Assembly (NCBI GenBank): GCA_035629075.1
Contig: DASPIK010000033.1
Coordinates: 62,001 to 126,000 of the forward strand
Direction of reading: 5' to 3'
Source: JAEZPW01 sp035629075
GTDB taxonomy: Bacteria > Acidobacteriota > Terriglobia > Terriglobales > Acidobacteriaceae
Length of the DNA stretch: 64,000 nt
Every line of letters begins with the position of its first letter. The stretch's first letter is position 1. The notes beneath the pieces were generated by a model. The model was not told the origin of the DNA. It saw nothing but the letters and a program-made list of their open reading frames with translations, and ran no database searches. The position numbers were made by a program, and so were the translations under genes. Positions 35,567-45,320 of this stretch are shown piece by piece.

Positions 35567-37009
35567 TCAATTGCTGCCGATCAACGCTTCGCCGACAACA
35601 CTCTCGACATCTGCATCGACCATCTGATTCTCTCTGTGCGAGCCCCTGAGCCACAGCTTCAGGTAGTTGTCTGTCAGCGCTTCGGTACAGCCGTTTTGTT
35701 GCACGCTCAGAGTGATAGCCGAAAGACTTTTGCCGACGAACGACTGCATGAACCTAAGCTTCTTGTCGGCCGCCAGTTCGCGGAGGATGCGGTTGCGTTC
35801 GCGCGCGGTCTGGACTGGTACCTGATCTGGCATTGAATCCGAAGGCGTGCCGGGCCGTCCTGAGTAAGTGAAAACGTGCAGATACGTAAAGGGAAGCTGC
35901 TCGATCATCGCCCGAGTCTCTTCGAAATCGAGGTCGGTTTCGCCGGGGAAGCCGACCATGACGTCGGCGCCGATCGCGGCGGCCTGCATAGCTTTCCTGA
36001 TCTTTGCGATCTTCTCGGCGTAATGCCAAGGGCGGTACTTACGGTGCATTTTGCGCAAGATGCGGTCACTGCCGGACTGCATAGGGACGTGGGCGTGCTT
36101 GGCGATACGCGGCGAAGAGGCTACCAGCGAAATCAGTTCGTCGCTCCAGTCCATCGGTTCCACGGACGAGATTCGCAGGCGTTCCAGCGCGGTCTTTTCT
36201 GCGATAGCCCGGACGAGGTCTTCGAAACGTTGCTTGTTGTCGAAGTCACGGCCCCATCGTCCGAGGTTGATGCCACTTATGACGACCTCGCGGTACCCTG
36301 CGCAAACGAGCGTGTCGATTTCGCGAAGGACTTCGTCCAACGGGAGCGACCGGTTCTGGCCGCGGACGTACGGGATGATGCAGAAAGAGCATCGGTTATC
36401 ACATCCGTCCTGCACCTTAAGGTTCGGGCGTGTTCTTTCGGCGCCAGCGTCGAACACCGGAGCCGCGATCAACTCGGTGTGGGCGAAGATGTCGCCAACG
36501 ATGATCTGGGCGGAGACTCGCGAGGGCTCGGATTCAGGTGCAAGGGCGGGCACGGCGGCGGTTCCCAGCGCACCTTCTCCTGAAGGGGAAGCGTGCGGCA
36601 CCCCATCTGTTGACAGGTTCGCGATCGGGACAAAGGTGCCGTCGGACGCAGGCCCGGAGGGCACCTGGCCCAGACTTCCCGCAGCGATCTGCGCCACTTC
36701 ATGCTTGTGGGAATTTCCGACGACGACACTAACGCCCGGCAACGCCGCGATCTCCTCAGGCGCTCGCTGGGCATAACATCCGGTCACAAGGATGCGGCAG
36801 CTCGGATTGTTACGATGAATGCGCCGGATAGTGGCGCGAACGTCTTGATCTGCTGAGGCGGTGACCGTGCAGGTGTTCAAAACGACCACTGCGGCCTGAT
36901 GGGCTTCGCTGGCGCGAGTCATCCCCAAATCGGTCAGTTCGCGCTCAATTACAGCTCCGTCTGCCTGAGTTGCGCGACAGCCGAAGTTCTCAACATAAAA
37001 ACTCGACAC
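35567..37009 (-). CDS. mtaB: tRNA N6-threonylcarbamoyladenosine methylthiotransferase (MtaB type)
   Basis: 480 residues, longer than the usual 430-450. The N-terminal MTTase domain has FGCRATQADG near residue 8 and LNTCTVTASADQ; the radical-SAM cysteines are CDNRCSFCIIPYVRG (CxxxCxxC) near 230; a C-terminal TRAM-like region closes. The enzyme adds the methylthio group to t6A37 of tRNAs reading ANN codons. Between the first two domains lies an insert of about 60 residues, rich in Ala/Ser/Pro (roughly 130-190). Start GTG at 37009 is chosen because homology begins there. It is divergent from the response regulator at 37133. Confidence 0.88.
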   Translation of the reverse strand: MSSFYVENFGCRATQADGAVIERELTDLGMTRASEAHQAAVVVLNTCTVTASADQDVRATIRRIHRNNPSCRILVTGCYAQRAPEEIAALPGVSVVVGNSHKHEVAQIAAGSLGQVPSGPASDGTFVPIANLSTDGVPHASPSGEGALGTAAVPALAPESEPSRVSAQIIVGDIFAHTELIAAPVFDAGAERTRPNLKVQDGCDNRCSFCIIPYVRGQNRSLPLDEVLREIDTLVCAGYREVVISGINLGRWGRDFDNKQRFEDLVRAIAEKTALERLRISSVEPMDWSDELISLVASSPRIAKHAHVPMQSGSDRILRKMHRKYRPWHYAEKIAKIRKAMQAAAIGADVMVGFPGETDLDFEETRAMIEQLPFTYLHVFTYSGRPGTPSDSMPDQVPVQTARERNRILRELAADKKLRFMQSFVGKSLSAITLSVQQNGCTEALTDNYLKLWLRGSHRENQMVDADVESVVGEALIGSN

Positions 37010-37132
37010 GGTGCTATTATAGCAACCGCGATTTGCCTCGCTTCGGTGCGTCGCAGAGTTTCCGCAACGAAGCGCACCTGCACTGCATCTCATCACAAAC
37101 GTCGTAATCGAGTCGTTCCCCTGGAGTCGCAC

Positions 37133-37591
37133 ATGAAACGTCGAATTCTATTGGTCGATGATGAGCTCGCTATTCTTCTCACCCTGAAGGCCATCCTGGA
37201 GATGCATGGTTTTGAGGTCGAGACTGCCGCGTCGGCCAAGGAAGCTGAACAAAAGCTGGACCGGTCCAATTACCACATGGTGATCACGGATATGAAAATG
37301 GAGAAAGACACGGCTGGTTACGACGTGATCCGTGCGGCCCGGCGGCAGAAGTACAATCCGGCGACGGCCATCCTTACCGCGTATCCGACGCTTGGTACCG
37401 ACTGGAGGAGTCAAGGGGCGCAATCGCTGCTCGTGAAACCTGTCGGAACAGAGGATTTGCTCCGGCAGATCGAAGCTCTTCTGATTCAGCACGAAGACGA
37501 GAAACAGAAGCGTGAGACTAAGAATTCTGTTGAGGCAGGCGCTGCGCCTAGCAGCTCGAGAGCACGCTCAAGCGTTCGAAAAGCAGGGTGA
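37133..37591 (+). CDS. Single-domain response regulator
   Basis: 152 residues. MKRRILLVDDELAILLTLKAI opens the receiver domain; the phosphorylated Asp is in MVITDMKMEKD near residue 49, and the Lys in LLVKPVGTEDLL near 101. About 35 Lys/Arg/Ser-rich residues follow with no output domain. ATG at 37133 (GGAG upstream) is the only start that puts the family N-terminus first. Orphan: no kinase adjoins. Confidence 0.85.
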   Translation: MKRRILLVDDELAILLTLKAILEMHGFEVETAASAKEAEQKLDRSNYHMVITDMKMEKDTAGYDVIRAARRQKYNPATAILTAYPTLGTDWRSQGAQSLLVKPVGTEDLLRQIEALLIQHEDEKQKRETKNSVEAGAAPSSSRARSSVRKAG

Positions 37592-37726
37592 ATGCACGGG
37601 CGTGAGAATCACGCGTCAGAACAGATCAGGGCGGATGAAGTTCCGCCCATTCGTACCAAGTTGGATCTCTTCGTCAAACGACTCTCGGGGCGCTAGCGCC
37701 CAGCATGACTACACAGACCGCCCCAT

Positions 37727-37743
37727 CCCGCTTAGGCGGGTTT
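37727..37743 (+). terminator. Weak intrinsic terminator
   Basis: CCCGC-TTAG-GCGGG followed by TTT, 136 bases past the response regulator stop. The five-base stem and short T-run make it tentative. Confidence 0.4.
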
Positions 37744-37768
37744 GTCGCTCCGAGATCACTGCGTTGAT

Positions 37769-38092
37769 TTAGCTGCCCGCAGTCGCGGCGTTTGCGTTCG
37801 TTCCGCGACGCTGTTGAAAACACTCGCGGCAGAAAACCGGGCGTCCCTGAGTCGGCTTAAACGGAACGGTGGTCTCCTTCCCGCACTCTGAACAGGTCGT
37901 TCGCGTCTCTACTTTCGGGTATGAACCGGGAGTTGAGATGCCTAGCGCGGATGCACGCTTGCCCTTGCATGCCTTGCAGCGCTTTGGTTCGTTCTTAAAC
38001 TGCTTGTCGTGAAAGAAGAGCTGTTCTCCGGCTGTGAAAACGAAGTCGGCGCCACAGTCAACGCACTTCAACGTCTTGTCCTGGAATTCCAT
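37769..38092 (-). CDS. Zinc-ribbon protein of unknown role
   Basis: 107 residues with three paired-cysteine groups: CVDCGADFVF near residue 11, RCKACKGKR near 38, TCSECGKET near 68 and FCRECFQQ near 88, typical of treble-clef/zinc-ribbon proteins of the zf-trcl/CxxCxxCC type. Likely binds two zincs and possibly RNA or DNA. Small, basic and compact. It lies beside rpsU; no functional link is known to me. Confidence 0.75.
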   Translation of the reverse strand: MEFQDKTLKCVDCGADFVFTAGEQLFFHDKQFKNEPKRCKACKGKRASALGISTPGSYPKVETRTTCSECGKETTVPFKPTQGRPVFCRECFQQRRGTNANAATAGS

Positions 38093-38340
38093 GAAAGAGC
38101 TCCCTTCGACCCCGCAATCGACCCCTCTGCCTGTTGTCAGAGGCGCCGCCTACGTTTGGCCGCAGCCATCTACCGGACTGCCCGGCCTCCACACGGCTAG
38201 CCGTGCGGACCAGCTACTCAGGTCACACACACCCAGGTTCGGCCCCCGCCGTCGTATATCGGACGGCATTCTTACTGCACCACGTTCGTGCGGACTGCGG
38301 AATGAATCCTCCGCCACTACGGAGAAGGCGCGAATTGTGG

Positions 38341-38379
38341 CGGAAAAGAGAAAGGGCCGCCATTCTCGAACAGCGGCCC
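38341..38379 (-). terminator. Intrinsic terminator after rpsU
   Basis: GGGCCGC/GCGGCCC (38354-38360 with 38373-38379) followed on the minus strand by TTTCTCTTTTCC. It lies immediately past the rpsU stop at 38390. Confidence 0.78.
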
Positions 38380-38389
38380 GGATTCTTTT

Positions 38390-38587
38390 TTAGTCCTGCT
38401 CCTTGCGCGCCTTTTTACGGCTTCGCTTCCGAGCCAATGCCTCTTTCGCGCGTTTCTTCTCGCCCGGCTTCAGGTAGTAGGAGTGTCTCTTGACCTCCTT
38501 AATGATGTCTTCCTGCTGCACCTTGCGTTTGAAACGGCGCAGGGCGTTCTCCAACGACTCGCCCTCTTGTATCCTTACCTCGGCCAA
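38390..38587 (-). CDS. rpsU: 30S ribosomal protein S21
   Basis: 65 residues: AEVRIQEGESLENALRRFKR and the basic tail KKRAKEALARKRSRKKARKE are S21. The family N-terminus coincides with a TTG at 38587, which I take as the start; the frame is open further upstream. GGGGGTG lies just before it. Not in an operon with the neighbours. Confidence 0.94.
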   Translation of the reverse strand: MAEVRIQEGESLENALRRFKRKVQQEDIIKEVKRHSYYLKPGEKKRAKEALARKRSRKKARKEQD

Positions 38588-38768
38588 ACTGATACACCCC
38601 CAAACTCGTCCGGTAGACAGACCCGTGTAGTTTATTGCAGGCTTTCGCGCGCAAGTCAAGCAGGCCCGGCAATTTTCAAACCAAAGTGCCGAAACGGGAA
38701 ACATCAAACGCTCATTCGAAAAATTTTGCGGCTTGTCGCCTCCGTGTACTTCTGCTTCGACAAACCAG

Positions 38769-41700
38769 TTAGAACTTCAACCTGACGGCGAACTGAACCT
38801 GGCGCGGTGCATAAGCGTTTGTCGGAGTCAGGAACTTGCTTGAAACCCGGAAGTGCGCCGGATAGCGTTTCCCTCCGGCCGCCTTGTCCTGTTCGACAAA
38901 ACTTGCGGCCGCATTCTCGAATCCGTCGTCAGAAATGGTCACTCGGCGGTTTACCCGGTTCAACACATTAAAGGACTCCGCTGATAGCTCAATTCGGAAA
39001 CGTCCAAAGGTGTTCAAGGTCCTGGTAAGCCGCAAATCGGTGGTCATGTAGTCCGGTCCGGTGTATGAGTTACGAGCCACTCCCGGCAAGCGGTCGTTGC
39101 TCGAATTGCCATCTTCGTTGGCATCTCCGGCTACCTTGGCGTTGATCGGACGCCCTGTGCCAAAGGTCATCACGCCCGATGCCTTCCAGTTGTTGAAAAT
39201 CGTTCGGAGGAGGGGATGGTCGCGGTGAAAGGGCCGAGGCTGCGCCGACCATGAAAACATGAATCTGTGGCGCTGATCAGTGCTGCTAAGTCCGCGTTCG
39301 CTGGTCGGAGAGTACGAATTCTGTACTGTGGCCGGCCTGCCGACCACGAGCGAGTCCTGCCCATCGTCGATCGCCTTGGCCCACGTATAGGCTAAGCGGA
39401 AGTAAAGCCCCCGCAGCATGCGCCGTCGCGCCGAGAGAGTCAGGCCATGGTAGTGACTTGATGCTGCCGTCTCGAAAACGTTGACTGCTCCCAGAGCAGG
39501 TACGGGCCGCTGCAACTCACCCACGCATGGCGCGAAAGGACATTCGAGCGAATGACTCATCTGCCATCCGGCAAAAGAGTCTACGGGGTAGTAGGTGCCG
39601 AGGAACTCATTCCCATCTTCACTAAAAACGGGATATTCGATGTCCGTTGGCGGCGGCAGATTCGCGTCTCGCGCCCGGATCAGGTGTTCGCCGTGAACAT
39701 ACAGGTACGAGGCTCCGACGGCGACCTTTCCTGCAAACTCATGCTCGACCCCAAGGCTCGCTTGGTGCACGACCGGAGTACGGAAATTTGAATCGAACGT
39801 AGATACCTCTGCTGTTAACTTCCCAGCGACGCTTTCAGGGGCCACGCAGGTCGTCGCTTTCGGACCGCAGGAAACGAGTGGATCTGGGTACTTGGGGAAG
39901 ACCAGTCGATCCCAATAATCAGAAACGTTAAGGAACAGGTGTGACCGATTAAGGCCGTTTTCGGTCTCTACGGCCGAGTTGTAGATCTGGGGAATTCGGG
40001 TGAAGAAGACGCCGTAACCGCCGCGTACTACGTATGGGCGACGATTGCCAATCGAGTAGGCGAATCCGACTCGTGGAGCGAAGTTGTTCGCGTCAAGCGG
40101 GACCTTGCCCGAATCCGGCCACAATGGGTTGGTAACCAGTCGATCGCTCCGAAAGGTCTGCAGATCATACCGCAGGCCAAGAGTCACAGCCAGGTGGTCC
40201 GTCACTCGGGCCGTGTCCTGTGCAAACCAGGAAAACTCGTTCGAGTCCGGATGCGAGACCGCTTCCCCAAAGTTCTGGATGTAGTACCGCGGCACACGGT
40301 GTGCATACGCCCGGAGAGGAGTCAGCGACAATCCGTAGGTCTGCGGCTCGAACGTCCATTGGTTCACCCGGACATTGTCAAAGATGTATTGCCCGCCGAA
40401 CATCAATGGGAAAAAGTTGCGAATGCGCGTGAGTGTTACATCTCCACCGAACTTCCAGGAGTGTCTTGCGCCTTCGATGGTAAGCGTATCGGCAACCTGT
40501 AGCCGACGCTGGTTCGTTTCGCGTGGCATGATCGAGCTTCGCCCGAAGGCATCGATGACACCGTCGATACGCGTGCGCACGTCTTCCGAGTTCGGTGTGC
40601 TCTGCTGCAGGTCGCGTGAGAACTGGGCACGAAGATGGCCTGTTGTGCGATAGGACCAGGCACTTGTCAATGAGGCTGAGAGCGTCTCGGTCGCAACGTC
40701 TTCCTCTCCGTTTTCGCTCATGGCGTACGTGGTGACGGGACTTGCGGGGTCGAAGTAGACGTTGTTCTGTCCGTAATACCGCGAAGCATTCACTCGTACC
40801 GAAAGGTATTGCTGGGGCGAGATGTTCCAGTCCAGCTTGGTGAGAGCGGCGTTGCCGAGCAGGGAAGCCCGGAACTCGCCACCCATCCTTGACAGACGAT
40901 CCGCAGCGCTCTGCACGAGGTCCTGGTCGCGCTCCTCGTAGTCGCCGACTAAAGGAATGACAGTGTCCGTCCCGTTCAGGAAGTGCACAATCGCCGGAAC
41001 CCGGAATACGTGCTGGTCAAAGCCGCCGAACAAGAAGGCCGTGTCTTTCTTCAGCGGACCGCCGAGCGTGAACCCGAGCTGATGCTGCTTGTCTTGAGGC
41101 TTTTCTTCCGTGTAAGCGTGGCGTGCGGCAAACCGATTGTCACGCAGGTAGTAGAACGCGCTTCCGTGTGCATGATTAGATCCGGATTTTGTAACAACAT
41201 TAATGACGGCGCCACCGCTACGGCCGAGTTCGGCTCCAAACGTATTTGAGGAAACACGGAATTCCTGGACGACTTCGTTACTGAACTGGTAGGGGGAGCG
41301 GTAGCGTCCACGAGCCTGCGCGAAGAATCCGTTGTTGTTGTCGGTGCCATCGACAAGAAAGCTGGTCTGAAAGCCGCGTACGCCTCCAAATGCCAGGTCG
41401 CCATTCGAAGCCGAGGTCAGACCACGCGGGTCCTGCGTAACACCGGGGGCCAGCAATGCGAGGTCACTGAAGCGTCGTCCGTTCAAGGGCAAGTCGTTCA
41501 TTTCCTGCTCCGAGATGACGGTTGAGACGGTGCTGGGCTGCGTCTGCACCGTCGGCGTATCTCCTGACACTTCGACGGTTTCAGTGGCTCCGGGCAGGTT
41601 AAGGCGAAACGTTAGCTCCAGTATCCCTCCGACCTCAACGGTGAGACTCTTACGCACGGTCGGAGCCATGCCCGGCGCCTGGACACGTATGTCATAACTT

Positions 41701-41951
41701 CCGGGTGGCAGCAGATCCAGAGCGAATGTGCCCGCGCTAGTGCTTAAGGTCTTGTGTTCCCTTGCATTTCCTGTGTTTGTCAGAGTCACTTCTGCTCCGG
41801 CGACCATGGCTCCGGATGGGTCGGAGATAGTGCCGCGAATGGATCCCGTGGAATCCTGGCCCGAGGCAGATGCGAGTAGCAGGCAAATCAATGCAACTAC
41901 AAACAAGTATGCGAAGACACTTCGGTTTTGTGTCAATGTGGCGCGCCTCAT
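38769..41951 (-). CDS. Oar-like TonB-dependent outer-membrane receptor with carboxypeptidase-regulatory domain
   Basis: About 1060 residues. A signal peptide (VFAYLFVVALICLLLASASG) is followed by a CarboxypepD-regulatory beta-sandwich (SIRGTISDPSGAMVAGAEVTL near residue 40), a plug-like domain (EMNDLPLNGRRFSDLALLAPG near 150) and a long beta-barrel ending in QFAVRLKF, the terminal Phe typical of outer-membrane proteins. Acidobacteria carry many such Oar-like proteins; ligands are mostly unknown. I used ATG at 41951; a GTG at 41963 precedes it in frame. No TonB box could be identified with certainty. It is divergent from the unknown gene at 42157. Confidence 0.9.
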   Translation of the reverse strand: MRRATLTQNRSVFAYLFVVALICLLLASASGQDSTGSIRGTISDPSGAMVAGAEVTLTNTGNAREHKTLSTSAGTFALDLLPPGSYDIRVQAPGMAPTVRKSLTVEVGGILELTFRLNLPGATETVEVSGDTPTVQTQPSTVSTVISEQEMNDLPLNGRRFSDLALLAPGVTQDPRGLTSASNGDLAFGGVRGFQTSFLVDGTDNNNGFFAQARGRYRSPYQFSNEVVQEFRVSSNTFGAELGRSGGAVINVVTKSGSNHAHGSAFYYLRDNRFAARHAYTEEKPQDKQHQLGFTLGGPLKKDTAFLFGGFDQHVFRVPAIVHFLNGTDTVIPLVGDYEERDQDLVQSAADRLSRMGGEFRASLLGNAALTKLDWNISPQQYLSVRVNASRYYGQNNVYFDPASPVTTYAMSENGEEDVATETLSASLTSAWSYRTTGHLRAQFSRDLQQSTPNSEDVRTRIDGVIDAFGRSSIMPRETNQRRLQVADTLTIEGARHSWKFGGDVTLTRIRNFFPLMFGGQYIFDNVRVNQWTFEPQTYGLSLTPLRAYAHRVPRYYIQNFGEAVSHPDSNEFSWFAQDTARVTDHLAVTLGLRYDLQTFRSDRLVTNPLWPDSGKVPLDANNFAPRVGFAYSIGNRRPYVVRGGYGVFFTRIPQIYNSAVETENGLNRSHLFLNVSDYWDRLVFPKYPDPLVSCGPKATTCVAPESVAGKLTAEVSTFDSNFRTPVVHQASLGVEHEFAGKVAVGASYLYVHGEHLIRARDANLPPPTDIEYPVFSEDGNEFLGTYYPVDSFAGWQMSHSLECPFAPCVGELQRPVPALGAVNVFETAASSHYHGLTLSARRRMLRGLYFRLAYTWAKAIDDGQDSLVVGRPATVQNSYSPTSERGLSSTDQRHRFMFSWSAQPRPFHRDHPLLRTIFNNWKASGVMTFGTGRPINAKVAGDANEDGNSSNDRLPGVARNSYTGPDYMTTDLRLTRTLNTFGRFRIELSAESFNVLNRVNRRVTISDDGFENAAASFVEQDKAAGGKRYPAHFRVSSKFLTPTNAYAPRQVQFAVRLKF

Positions 41952-42156
41952 TGTGAGTTGCACGCGTTTGTAACAGATGAGAACGTCAGATCGCCGACTG
42001 TGGGCTATTTGTTCTGAAAACAGAACAGAGCGCTGGACTTGCTGTCTATTCTTTCGCCAGTCGCGTTGTTTTCGATTCAGCGTTGTTGGTGCAAGCCGCT
42101 ACAATGCTCTTCATTCAATGAGACGTGCGGCTTTCTTTCGTAAGGGGAGCGAACGA

Positions 42157-43149
42157 GTGCATCTGCGACGAAGAGTGGCTGTGTTTTTGTTCTTGCTGTT
42201 TGCGTATTCGGTTGCGTTAGCGCAGTTTGAGACCAAGGAATTGAGTCCGGATCAGGTCAGGCGTGCGATACCCGTGCTTAGGGCAGAAATAGCACGCCTC
42301 AAGGCTCATAGTGAGCGCCGACAGCGAAGCGGGTCGCAAAGCATGTCAGCCTCGGAGGCGGTTGTGCCCGACGCTATGGAGGGCAAGGTGGAACCCCTCT
42401 CGTGGCTGAAGCAGCGGTCGCAATATGTGGTTGTGCCGCCCGGAGCTACTTACCATGCTCAATGCTCGAGAGAAGTGTCGCGGAGCGGCTTAGTTCAGGC
42501 AATCTATTCCTTTGGAGTGGCGGCCGGCGGACTCAGCGGACGCCTCGGAGCGGGCGTCCGGCCCGAAGAAGCGCTTAAATCAAGTACTCGAATGATGGAC
42601 ACCAAAGGCGACGCACTGTTGAAGAGCACGCGACAGTTCTACGAGGCGAGAGAAATTCGTTATTTGGGAAACGTTGCACCTTTCATTCACGCCTTTGTGC
42701 CCCGTGACGAAAGCCTGGACATAGGCTTCATGGAACTGAATCCCTACCGCGTGGGACCATGTGCTGCACTCGCTACCGGACCGATTCTAAATATCCATGT
42801 GCCGACGGCCAGTACGGGTGCTGAACCGCGTTCCAGCCCTATGCCCACCGAAGCTGGCGAGTACAAGCGCGCAATGCAAAGCTCCGGTCTGAGCGAAAAC
42901 GAATACCTCAACATCATCTTCAATCTCGAAGACGCACGAACTTACGACGGTGACGCCAGCCAATTGGACGCCATGGATGCCTTGGCCGCCTCTATGGGGA
43001 GTCTCGAAGGCGACCCCGAGGTGAACCGCAGACTGTTGCGCGATAATGCAACGCGAAGAAGGAATCTTGCCCTGTACCGATCCGAAAAGGCGCAGTTGAA
43101 TCCCCTGTTACGGCAGCGGATTTCCTTGATCAACGCCGCGCTTAAGTGA
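42157..43149 (+). CDS. Unknown secreted protein
   Basis: 330 residues from a GTG at 42157, preceded by GGGGAG at good spacing; an ATG at 42118 is in frame without a ribosome site. A signal peptide (VAVFLFLLFAYSVALAQ) is followed by a helical, Arg/Glu-rich N-terminal region and a C-terminal helical part ending LNPLLRQRISLINAALK. No family recognised. It is divergent from the Oar-like receptor with about 200 bases between and overlaps the next open frame only at its end. The expected location is periplasmic. Confidence 0.65.
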   Translation: MHLRRRVAVFLFLLFAYSVALAQFETKELSPDQVRRAIPVLRAEIARLKAHSERRQRSGSQSMSASEAVVPDAMEGKVEPLSWLKQRSQYVVVPPGATYHAQCSREVSRSGLVQAIYSFGVAAGGLSGRLGAGVRPEEALKSSTRMMDTKGDALLKSTRQFYEAREIRYLGNVAPFIHAFVPRDESLDIGFMELNPYRVGPCAALATGPILNIHVPTASTGAEPRSSPMPTEAGEYKRAMQSSGLSENEYLNIIFNLEDARTYDGDASQLDAMDALAASMGSLEGDPEVNRRLLRDNATRRRNLALYRSEKAQLNPLLRQRISLINAALK

Positions 43150-43229
43150 TGCTCCGGTCGATCGCACCGAATGTGCTATGTTCAATTGTTGGCGGTGTTT
43201 GGCGTCCCGCCGTTCGCGCAGGAAGAAAG

Positions 43230-43748
43230 ATGATTAGATCGTACAAAGGTATATGGCCGCAGATTCCGCAATCGGCTTACGTTGACGATTCCGCCCAGCT
43301 TATTGGTGATGTGGTGCTCGGTGAAAATGCCAGCATCTGGATGAACACTGTGCTCCGGGGCGACGTGCACTACATCCGCGTCGGTGCGAACTCGAATATC
43401 CAGGATTGCAGCGTAATGCACGGCATGCTAGGCAAGTGGCCGGTCATCGTGGGGGACTGGGTGACAGTCGGGCACTCAGTAACGCTTCACGGGTGTGTTG
43501 TCGAGGATCGATGCTTAATCGGAATGGGATGCACAATCCTTAACGGTGCGCGGATCGGTGCTGGCTCCATCATTGCTGCCGGATGTGTCATCCCAGAAGG
43601 GACCATCGTAGAACCGAATTCGCTCTGGGCCGGCGTGCCGGGCAAGTTCCGCAAGAAAATCGATGATGCTGAAACCCAGGAGATGATCCTTCGTTACGCG
43701 AGGAACTATCTCGATTACAAAGAAACGTATTTGAAGGAAAGGAACTGA
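43230..43748 (+). CDS. Gamma-carbonic-anhydrase-like hexapeptide-repeat protein
   Basis: 172 residues forming a left-handed beta-helix: repeats such as VVLGENASIW, IQDCSVMHG, VTVGHSVTLHG and MGCTILNG. The trio of His residues expected for the metal site is visible (RGDVHYIRV, SVMHG, VTVGHSVTLHG). Related to YrdA/PaaY and gamma carbonic anhydrases; real activity cannot be judged from sequence. ATG at 43230 follows GGAAGAAAG; the frame extends upstream into the previous gene but without conservation. Confidence 0.85.
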   Translation: MIRSYKGIWPQIPQSAYVDDSAQLIGDVVLGENASIWMNTVLRGDVHYIRVGANSNIQDCSVMHGMLGKWPVIVGDWVTVGHSVTLHGCVVEDRCLIGMGCTILNGARIGAGSIIAAGCVIPEGTIVEPNSLWAGVPGKFRKKIDDAETQEMILRYARNYLDYKETYLKERN

Positions 43749-43778
43749 AAGCTGAAGGCTGAAGCTGACAGCTGACTT
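43745..43778 (+). repeat. Short CTGAAGCTGA-like tract before hisS
   Basis: Imperfect repeats of GCTGAAG/GCTGACA between the carbonic-anhydrase-like gene and hisS. A similar CTGACTGCTGACC tract precedes the gene at 53316. Confidence 0.5.
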
Positions 43779-43783
43779 AATTC

Positions 43784-45076
43784 ATGATCAAGGCTGTTCG
43801 CGGCACGCGCGACCTGCTGCCTCCCGAAACATCGCTCTGGAACTACGTCGAGAACATCGCGCGCGATGTTCTCCGCACCTACAACTTTCAGGAAATCCGT
43901 ACGCCAATTTTCGAGAGCACCGAGTTGTTCGCCCGCGGCGTCGGGGAAGAGACAGACATCGTCTCTAAAGAGATGTACACCTGGGAGGATCGTGGACGTG
44001 CTGAATCAGACCGTGGCCAATCGCTGACTTTGCGCCCGGAGAACACGGCAGGGGTCGTCCGTGCCTATATAGAGCACAAGATGTGGGACCGCCCCGGCGT
44101 GCAGAAGTTGTACTACTTGGGACCGCAGTTTCGCCGAGAACGTCCGCAGAAGGGGCGTTATCGCCAGTTCTACCAGATAGGGGCCGAGATCATCGGTCCG
44201 CCACTGGCGGGAAGCGAATCGCCAGCGCGTGATGCAGAGATCCTCGAGATGCTTGCGACGTTGCTCGACCGTCTAGGTATCAAGAACTGGACGCTTCAGT
44301 TGAACTCAGTCGGTTGCGCAGAAGACCGTGCGCGTTACAACCAGGCCCTGCGAGATTCGCTCCAGGCAGTGAAGACGAACATGTGTCCTGACTGCCAACG
44401 CAGGGCGGAAACCAATCCACTCCGCGTTTTGGACTGCAAAGTCCCCGAGGACCAGCCGATTATTGAAGCGCTACCCAAAATCGCAGAGTATCTCGATGAG
44501 GGATGCAGGCAGCATTTTGCAGAAGTCCAAAGAATTCTTGCGGCATGCGGTGTGCCTTTTGTGTTGAACCCGCGCCTTGTCCGCGGACTCGATTACTACA
44601 CGCGTACGGCGTTCGAGTTCACGCACGGAGCCCTCGGCGCTCAGAATGCCATTCTCGGAGGCGGTCGTTACGACGGGCTTTCCGAGGCGATCGGAGGCCC
44701 TAAGGCTCCCGGCATCGGATTCGCAATCGGTGAGGATCGCCTGGTCCTGGCGCTTCAGGAGACTGCCGGTTCCGCCGCGCAGGTTCCCGATGCCTACATC
44801 GCACCGCTCGGGTCGGGCATGAACGCCGAATGTGCGCGGCTCGCACGTGAACTTAGAGCGCAGGGAATCGTGGTTGAATTGGGCGACGAAACCTTCCGGT
44901 TGAAGAAGTCACTCGAGACCGCGAGCAAATTGAGTGCACGTTTCGCCATCATCGTTGGTGAAAACGAGGTCAACTCCGGTCAGTTTGCCCTTAAGAATCT
45001 GGCAACCGGCGAGCAGGTAACGGTTCCGCGTGCCGAACTGGCCGAGCGCCTCGAGTCTGCGGTTGCGACAACCTAG
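43784..45076 (+). CDS. hisS: Histidyl-tRNA synthetase
   Basis: 430 residues, the expected length. MIKAVRGTRDLLPPETSLW is the N-terminal signature; motif 1 includes IRTPIFESTELFARGVGEETD, motif 2 FRRERPQKGRYRQF, and the HisA motif VRGLDYYTRTAFEF; the C-terminal anticodon domain follows. Charges tRNA-His in the cytoplasm. Thirty-five bases after the carbonic-anhydrase-like gene and probably transcribed with it. Confidence 0.97.
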   Translation: MIKAVRGTRDLLPPETSLWNYVENIARDVLRTYNFQEIRTPIFESTELFARGVGEETDIVSKEMYTWEDRGRAESDRGQSLTLRPENTAGVVRAYIEHKMWDRPGVQKLYYLGPQFRRERPQKGRYRQFYQIGAEIIGPPLAGSESPARDAEILEMLATLLDRLGIKNWTLQLNSVGCAEDRARYNQALRDSLQAVKTNMCPDCQRRAETNPLRVLDCKVPEDQPIIEALPKIAEYLDEGCRQHFAEVQRILAACGVPFVLNPRLVRGLDYYTRTAFEFTHGALGAQNAILGGGRYDGLSEAIGGPKAPGIGFAIGEDRLVLALQETAGSAAQVPDAYIAPLGSGMNAECARLARELRAQGIVVELGDETFRLKKSLETASKLSARFAIIVGENEVNSGQFALKNLATGEQVTVPRAELAERLESAVATT

Positions 45077-45320
45077 ACAGTCCAGACTTCCCGAACGCAG
45101 GCGAGGGGTCTTCTTTAGCTGAGTGCAATTCCAGCATGGGATCCCTCGTCTTGATCAATAAGCCTACGAGACGCCGGTTTCTGATTTTCTTTTCTCTCCC
45201 GGTGCGCTTTCCGCGACGTCTGAATTGCTGCATAATGCCCTGACGTAGCTGCTGGGCAAGAGACTCTGCGTCCAGCCCCAAAGAACGACGGCCAAGTACG
45301 AATCACATCGAGGTGCTGCC

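Noticed and set aside
34787..35836. 349-codon plus-strand open frame
   Set aside because: Covers infC and part of mtaB in antisense; no domain features.
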